From assembly GCA_037501455.1 (NCBI GenBank), contig CM074860.1, positions 42,790,501 through 42,854,500 on the forward strand: a stretch of 64,000 bases of DNA. Reading direction: 5' to 3'. Positions 61,601 to 64,000 of the stretch are shown here, piece after piece. The stretch is from Lantana camara. Its lineage: Eukaryota; Streptophyta; Magnoliopsida; Lamiales; Verbenaceae. Below the pieces are notes generated by a model. It was not told the origin of the DNA. It saw only the letters and a program-made list of their open reading frames with translations, and made no database searches. Position numbers and translations under genes: made by a program. How positions within the stretch are numbered: position 1 is the stretch's first letter; each line of letters opens with the position of its first letter.

Positions 61601-64000
61601 TACAGGGCACCAGCTGATACACTGCAGATCAGACCAAAAGTTTTCTCTGCTCATATCAACGACCAAGTTATTAACTACAGATTGCATGCTCATAGAATTT
61701 GATAAGAGGTCCGTAGAACAATAAACAGGCGAGTTCTCTTGTTCATCTCCAGAATGTAAAATCTCTTGTGATTCCATATTATCTGGAGAATGTTCCCACT
61801 CTTCAGCACATGACAGCCGCAACGACAGTGCATTTAAACAAGAAAGCAGCCTCCTTGCAAGTACCAATGCTTCAAAATCTCTTGATTCATACAACATTGA
61901 AACTGACCTGGCACAATCAAGTAAACCAGCAAACCCCATGGTTTGTTTAAGACCAAGGGTGACCAATGTTTCCAGAATTACAGGGTTGGAGAATATCTCA
62001 GAGGGGAAGAATGCTTGTTCATGGAGAAACATTTTTAGTTCAGGAACACGAGGATCATAAAGCCTGTGAGAGAAGAATAGAAGTCATTATATTTTCACTA
62101 AGTCCATCATTTGAAATTAAAATCTGAACATGCCATGCAGATTGCAGAATACCTTTCTTCCCTCCCTGAATAATCTAGTGCCCAATTTTACTACCAGAAA
62201 CAATGTTTTCTCCAGTTTAAGGACATTTGCACAAGGAACTTTTAGGTAAAATTGGAAAACTAACAGACACTCATAGAGACCAAATGCGTAGTCTTTATCG
62301 ATGAAGATAGGAAGAAATACGATATCAATTTAAAAACAAGGATGAAGATTAGAGTTGGCATGTGGCAACAATGCACCATCTCAGCTTTCCCATTCATGGA
62401 GACAGTAAAATTCATACTTTCTTTGCTTATTTTCCAGGCCCTTATTTTATATAGCATACAGCTTTCTTTCTTTCAGAAACATTTCATGGCACGTGTGCAT
62501 GCCTATTGCTTCCACACTTGATCCTTCAATGTCAAACATCATTAATGCACTTATAGCATACAATGCAGGCCTCTCATGATGCTATAATACAGCATTAATA
62601 TGATTTTGCGCAGTCATTACAACTGAATGATTTATAAACCTAAAAATTAAAATGCATGCAACAATTGGTTCAAGGAATTTAGTATAATACTTATCATGCA
62701 TTTGAATAAATAGTTTTTCAATTACGTAAGCATTTAGGAAACACACCTAAAAGGCTCTCTCCAAGAACCATCTGATGCCTGAACAAAAGGTATTGCAGAG
62801 AACACTGCTTTACAAGTGTTGTCCTCCTCAATCAAGAATCTAATATCACATAAAATGTTCAAGAGAAACCCCTCCCGGGAAATGAGCTCTGACATCCGTG
62901 AGAGTACATAATCTTTGTAGAGATCCACCTTTGATGGTTCTTTGATACCTAAAAATTTCTCCAGTATTGTCCTTTCGTTCTCTGATTCCAATTTCACAAA
63001 ATCATCATTTAAAAGATCATCCCCTGCATATTCAGGTTTAAGCCATTTGATTGACCTACTTAAAGATACAAGCCTCCTACTCTTAAATGACTCAAACATT
63101 GGAATGTGATTAATAATAATGACATGAGTGTTGTCCATTAATCCATCATTGAACCATTTTAATTGGAGAATAAAACGTCTAAGCTCATGCAGTTCCCCTT
63201 CTGTAGCATCACCAAAGCGCTCCTCAATGTCATCTGCCTTACCACTGACAGCCAGCAATGCATTTAAAACGCCACTTGCTGTTGACTCCTGCACATAAAG
63301 TTTCAACTGCGGATGTTCTATTGGGATGTCACGCCTTAGTAATAGGCATCCTGCTCGCTGCAGCAACATCGACATGTTTTCACTCCACCCACCATCTCTG
63401 ATCACATTCGAATTTTCAACAAGCTGTATGAGATGATTATTTGCAACTGGCAAAATTGGCCAGTTAGAAAACAATGAAAGATTTTCACAAGATGATCTCA
63501 AATAGCTCCATAGAAGCCTCAACCATTCCAATTTGGGATGGCGTTGGTTATCAGGATCCCACAAGACCTGTTTAGCATAACGCCACTCTGCTGGAAGCAG
63601 TCTCATAATTATATTCTCAAGCAGCTGACAAGTCAGCAGAGATATATTAAAATCTTCGCTTTCAGCCAAAGCACACAACTTAAGATAAAGATGGTCAGAA
63701 ATCTCGCAGTCCACCAGTTGATGTGGCAGCGAGTCCTTAAGAAGGCTATAACCGTCTCCCTTTGTGACATAAATTTGTTCACATGACCCTCTCTTATCTA
63801 GTTTTGCGAATGTGCCACTTGAAAGTGGTATCAGGGATAATCCATAGAAACTTTTTGACTCAATTGGAATTCTAAGATCGAGCAAGCAGTATTCGAGGGT
63901 TAATATCATTGCATTTCTTTCTCTGAATTCACGTCTCCGCCGAGTCAAAAGAGTTCGTAATAATTGAGGTGTGAGAAAATGCAGTGACGGGCAGATCTCC
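43496..64000 (-). CDS. Sacsin-like RING-finger protein, C-terminal 2,810 residues (5' end outside window)
   Basis: The gene resembles the single large plant sacsin homologue that ends in a RING finger (Arabidopsis AT5G23110, about 4,700 residues), so roughly the last 60% is here. Eleven coding exons: 64000-62747 (open), 62063-60589, 59654-59391, 57470-57247, 55549-55278, 54437-51416, 51341-51209, 48811-48300, 48217-47321, 46710-46528 and 43693-43496. All borders are GT-AG and phases agree across every junction. Residues about 850-1200 form a sacsin-type HSP90-like ATPase unit: AEFQGPGL, then YGLGMLSCFSISDLPS, then TKLTERFRDQFSPML. Its usual Asn-containing nucleotide box is replaced by LFDLLELADCCKA, so this unit is probably inactive. 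Coiled coil about 2720-2760; RING about 2765-2800. By family, a chaperone/ubiquitin-ligase role is inferred, not shown. Confidence 0.9.
45462..46298. mobile_element. Foldback/MITE-like element in an intron
   Basis: The ends read GGTGGCAAATGGATGGG and, inverted, GGTGGCAATATGGGTTT. Inside, a CA-rich arm (about 45660-45815) can pair with a GT-rich arm (about 45985-46075). A 49-bp-period direct repeat (AAAACCACCTTTGAATCAAC) lies near the right end. No clear target duplication was found, so the borders are approximate. Confidence 0.5.
46528..46710 (-). CDS. Sacsin-like gene, exon 10 in window
   Basis: 183 bp, phase 0, acceptor GTCAG|CCACAA and donor AACAG|GTCCTT. It encodes PQPVKDLLHGPVSAAELVQA and a leucine/glutamine-rich coiled-coil segment. 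Confidence 0.85.
47321..48217 (-). CDS. Sacsin-like gene, exon 9 in window
   Basis: 897 bp in phase 0 at both ends, acceptor TGTAG|GAACTC and donor CTCAG|GTAGCA. It includes FYKGEIVAWRSSNGEKLKYG. Confidence 0.9.
48300..48811 (-). CDS. Sacsin-like gene, exon 8 in window
   Basis: 512 bp, acceptor GACAG|ATATCA and donor AAGAG|GTACTT. It encodes ITKLQQVAFLPAANGTRLV onward, a segment repeated in sacsin linkers. Confidence 0.9.
49470..49960. repeat. Intronic repeat, copy 1
   Basis: Contains ATCATGGCATGACCATAACT-type blocks and GCTTCTGCACCAAAAATGCA. The same order of blocks recurs at 50470-50920 with many differences, so it is an old duplication or two copies of one element. Confidence 0.55.
50470..50920. 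repeat. Intronic repeat, copy 2
   Basis: Direct, diverged repeat of 49470-49960 in the same intron. Both end with TTTCAGATGTT, then ATTGGTTAG. Confidence 0.55.
51209..51341 (-). CDS. Sacsin-like gene, exon 7 in window
   Basis: 133 bp, acceptor AACAG|TTTATT and donor TTCAG|GTAATT. It encodes FIGRNGGEDTLAHWPAVSG and ends one base into an Asp codon. Confidence 0.85.
51416..54437 (-). CDS. Sacsin-like gene, exon 6 in window (3,022 bp)
   Basis: The longest exon: 1,007 full codons, acceptor TACAG|GCGGTA and donor TTCAG|GTATGG. It starts RYLAYNLTPVAGVAAHISRN, the end of the ATPase-like unit, and continues into the long sacsin linker without interruption. Confidence 0.9.
55278..55549 (-). CDS. Sacsin-like gene, exon 5 in window
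   Basis: 272 bp, acceptor CACAG|GTATCT and donor GATAG|GTGCGT. It encodes the segment ending WLVVLSMGSGQTRNMALD, with an Arg codon split to the next exon. Confidence 0.9.
57247..57470 (-). CDS. Sacsin-like gene, exon 4 in window
   Basis: 224 bp, acceptor ATCAG|GTACG and donor ACAG|GTAATT. It encodes TKLTERFRDQFSPMLIDENM and the following helix, matching the sacsin repeat order. Confidence 0.9.
58051..58440. repeat. AGCTCGAGC-rich interspersed repeat fragment
   Basis: The start AGGGGTGTAAG, followed by repeated GAGCC/GGGCTC and AGCTTGAG words, resembles common hAT-type non-autonomous elements of plants. The opposite terminal repeat is not recognisable, so it is probably truncated. Confidence 0.35.
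58591..58734. repeat. 72-bp tandem duplication in an intron
   Basis: Two units starting AATATATGGAAATGT at 58591 and 58663, nearly identical. Confidence 0.8.
59391..59654 (-). CDS. Sacsin-like gene, exon 3 in window
   Basis: 264 bp, acceptor TGCAG|CTGAATTT and donor GAGAG|GTATGC. It encodes AEFQGPGL and the YGLGMLSCF to IFDPRAVA block of the HSP90-like fold. Confidence 0.9.
59774..60100. repeat. Direct repeat pair, period about 205 bp, in an intron
   Basis: The blocks TTAGATTTGATTAGTA and AATAGAGATTATGTGTT occur twice in the same order, each followed by a GATGATGAT run. Confidence 0.55.
60589..62063 (-). CDS. Sacsin-like gene, exon 2 in window
   Basis: 1,475 bp from CACAG|GCTTTATG to CTTG|GTAAGG. 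It encodes residues 418-909 and leads into the ATPase-like unit (LIFDKREHPRQSLLQHNL). Confidence 0.9.
62747..64000 (-). CDS. Sacsin-like gene, exon (first in window, partial)
   Basis: Open through the window edge, with the frame giving FLTPQLLRTLLTRRRREFRE at the start. It encodes residues 1-417 of the visible protein. The donor is AG|GTGTGT at 62746, splitting an Arg codon after two bases. Confidence 0.85.

Overview
This window is eukaryotic nuclear DNA from a flowering plant, probably a eudicot. The evidence is an intron-rich gene for a plant-type sacsin-like RING protein on the right and about 43 kb of nested plant retrotransposons on the left. I cannot name the species. There are no operons, ribosome binding sites or CRISPR arrays.

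Right part (43496-64000, minus strand): the 3' end of one very large gene. I joined eleven coding exons (the first runs off the window) using GT-AG borders and reading phase. They give 2,810 residues without an interruption: sacsin-type repeats with a degenerate HSP90-like ATPase fold, a coiled-coil stretch and a C-terminal C3HC4 RING finger. Its introns hold a foldback element, duplicated repeats and short tandem duplications.

Left part (1-42430): nested mobile elements. (1) 1-5206, minus strand: a Ty3/gypsy element with gag-pol broken by stops and a frameshift, a Met-tRNA primer site and a 2.95-kb LTR. It sits in (2) a related LTR (5207-6164), which sits in (3) a third family (6165-20276). 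The 5' LTR of family 3 was split by (4) a complete 9.05-kb minus-strand element (8047-17096, target duplication ATCAG) that has giant LTRs and only 788 bp of interior. Family 3 in turn cut off (5) an antisense plant-mobile-domain gene carried at the 3' end of a Tat-like Ty3/gypsy element (20277-23638). Then come (6) an LTR (from 24390) split by a solo LTR (26132-28714), and (7) a non-autonomous element of family 3 (28856-40866) whose left LTR is split by another solo LTR (29166-31777, target duplication CCCCG). Last are a 5'-truncated LINE with poly(A) and a small Mutator-like MITE.

The most unusual signals are structural. At 37114-37330 there is a tandem array of hairpins with a near-constant 8-base loop and stems that change sequence but stay self-complementary. 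Separately, three related LTRs each carry an array of short palindromes built on the core ACGGCCGT (or ACGCCCGT), with outer arms that differ between LTRs yet remain largely symmetrical.
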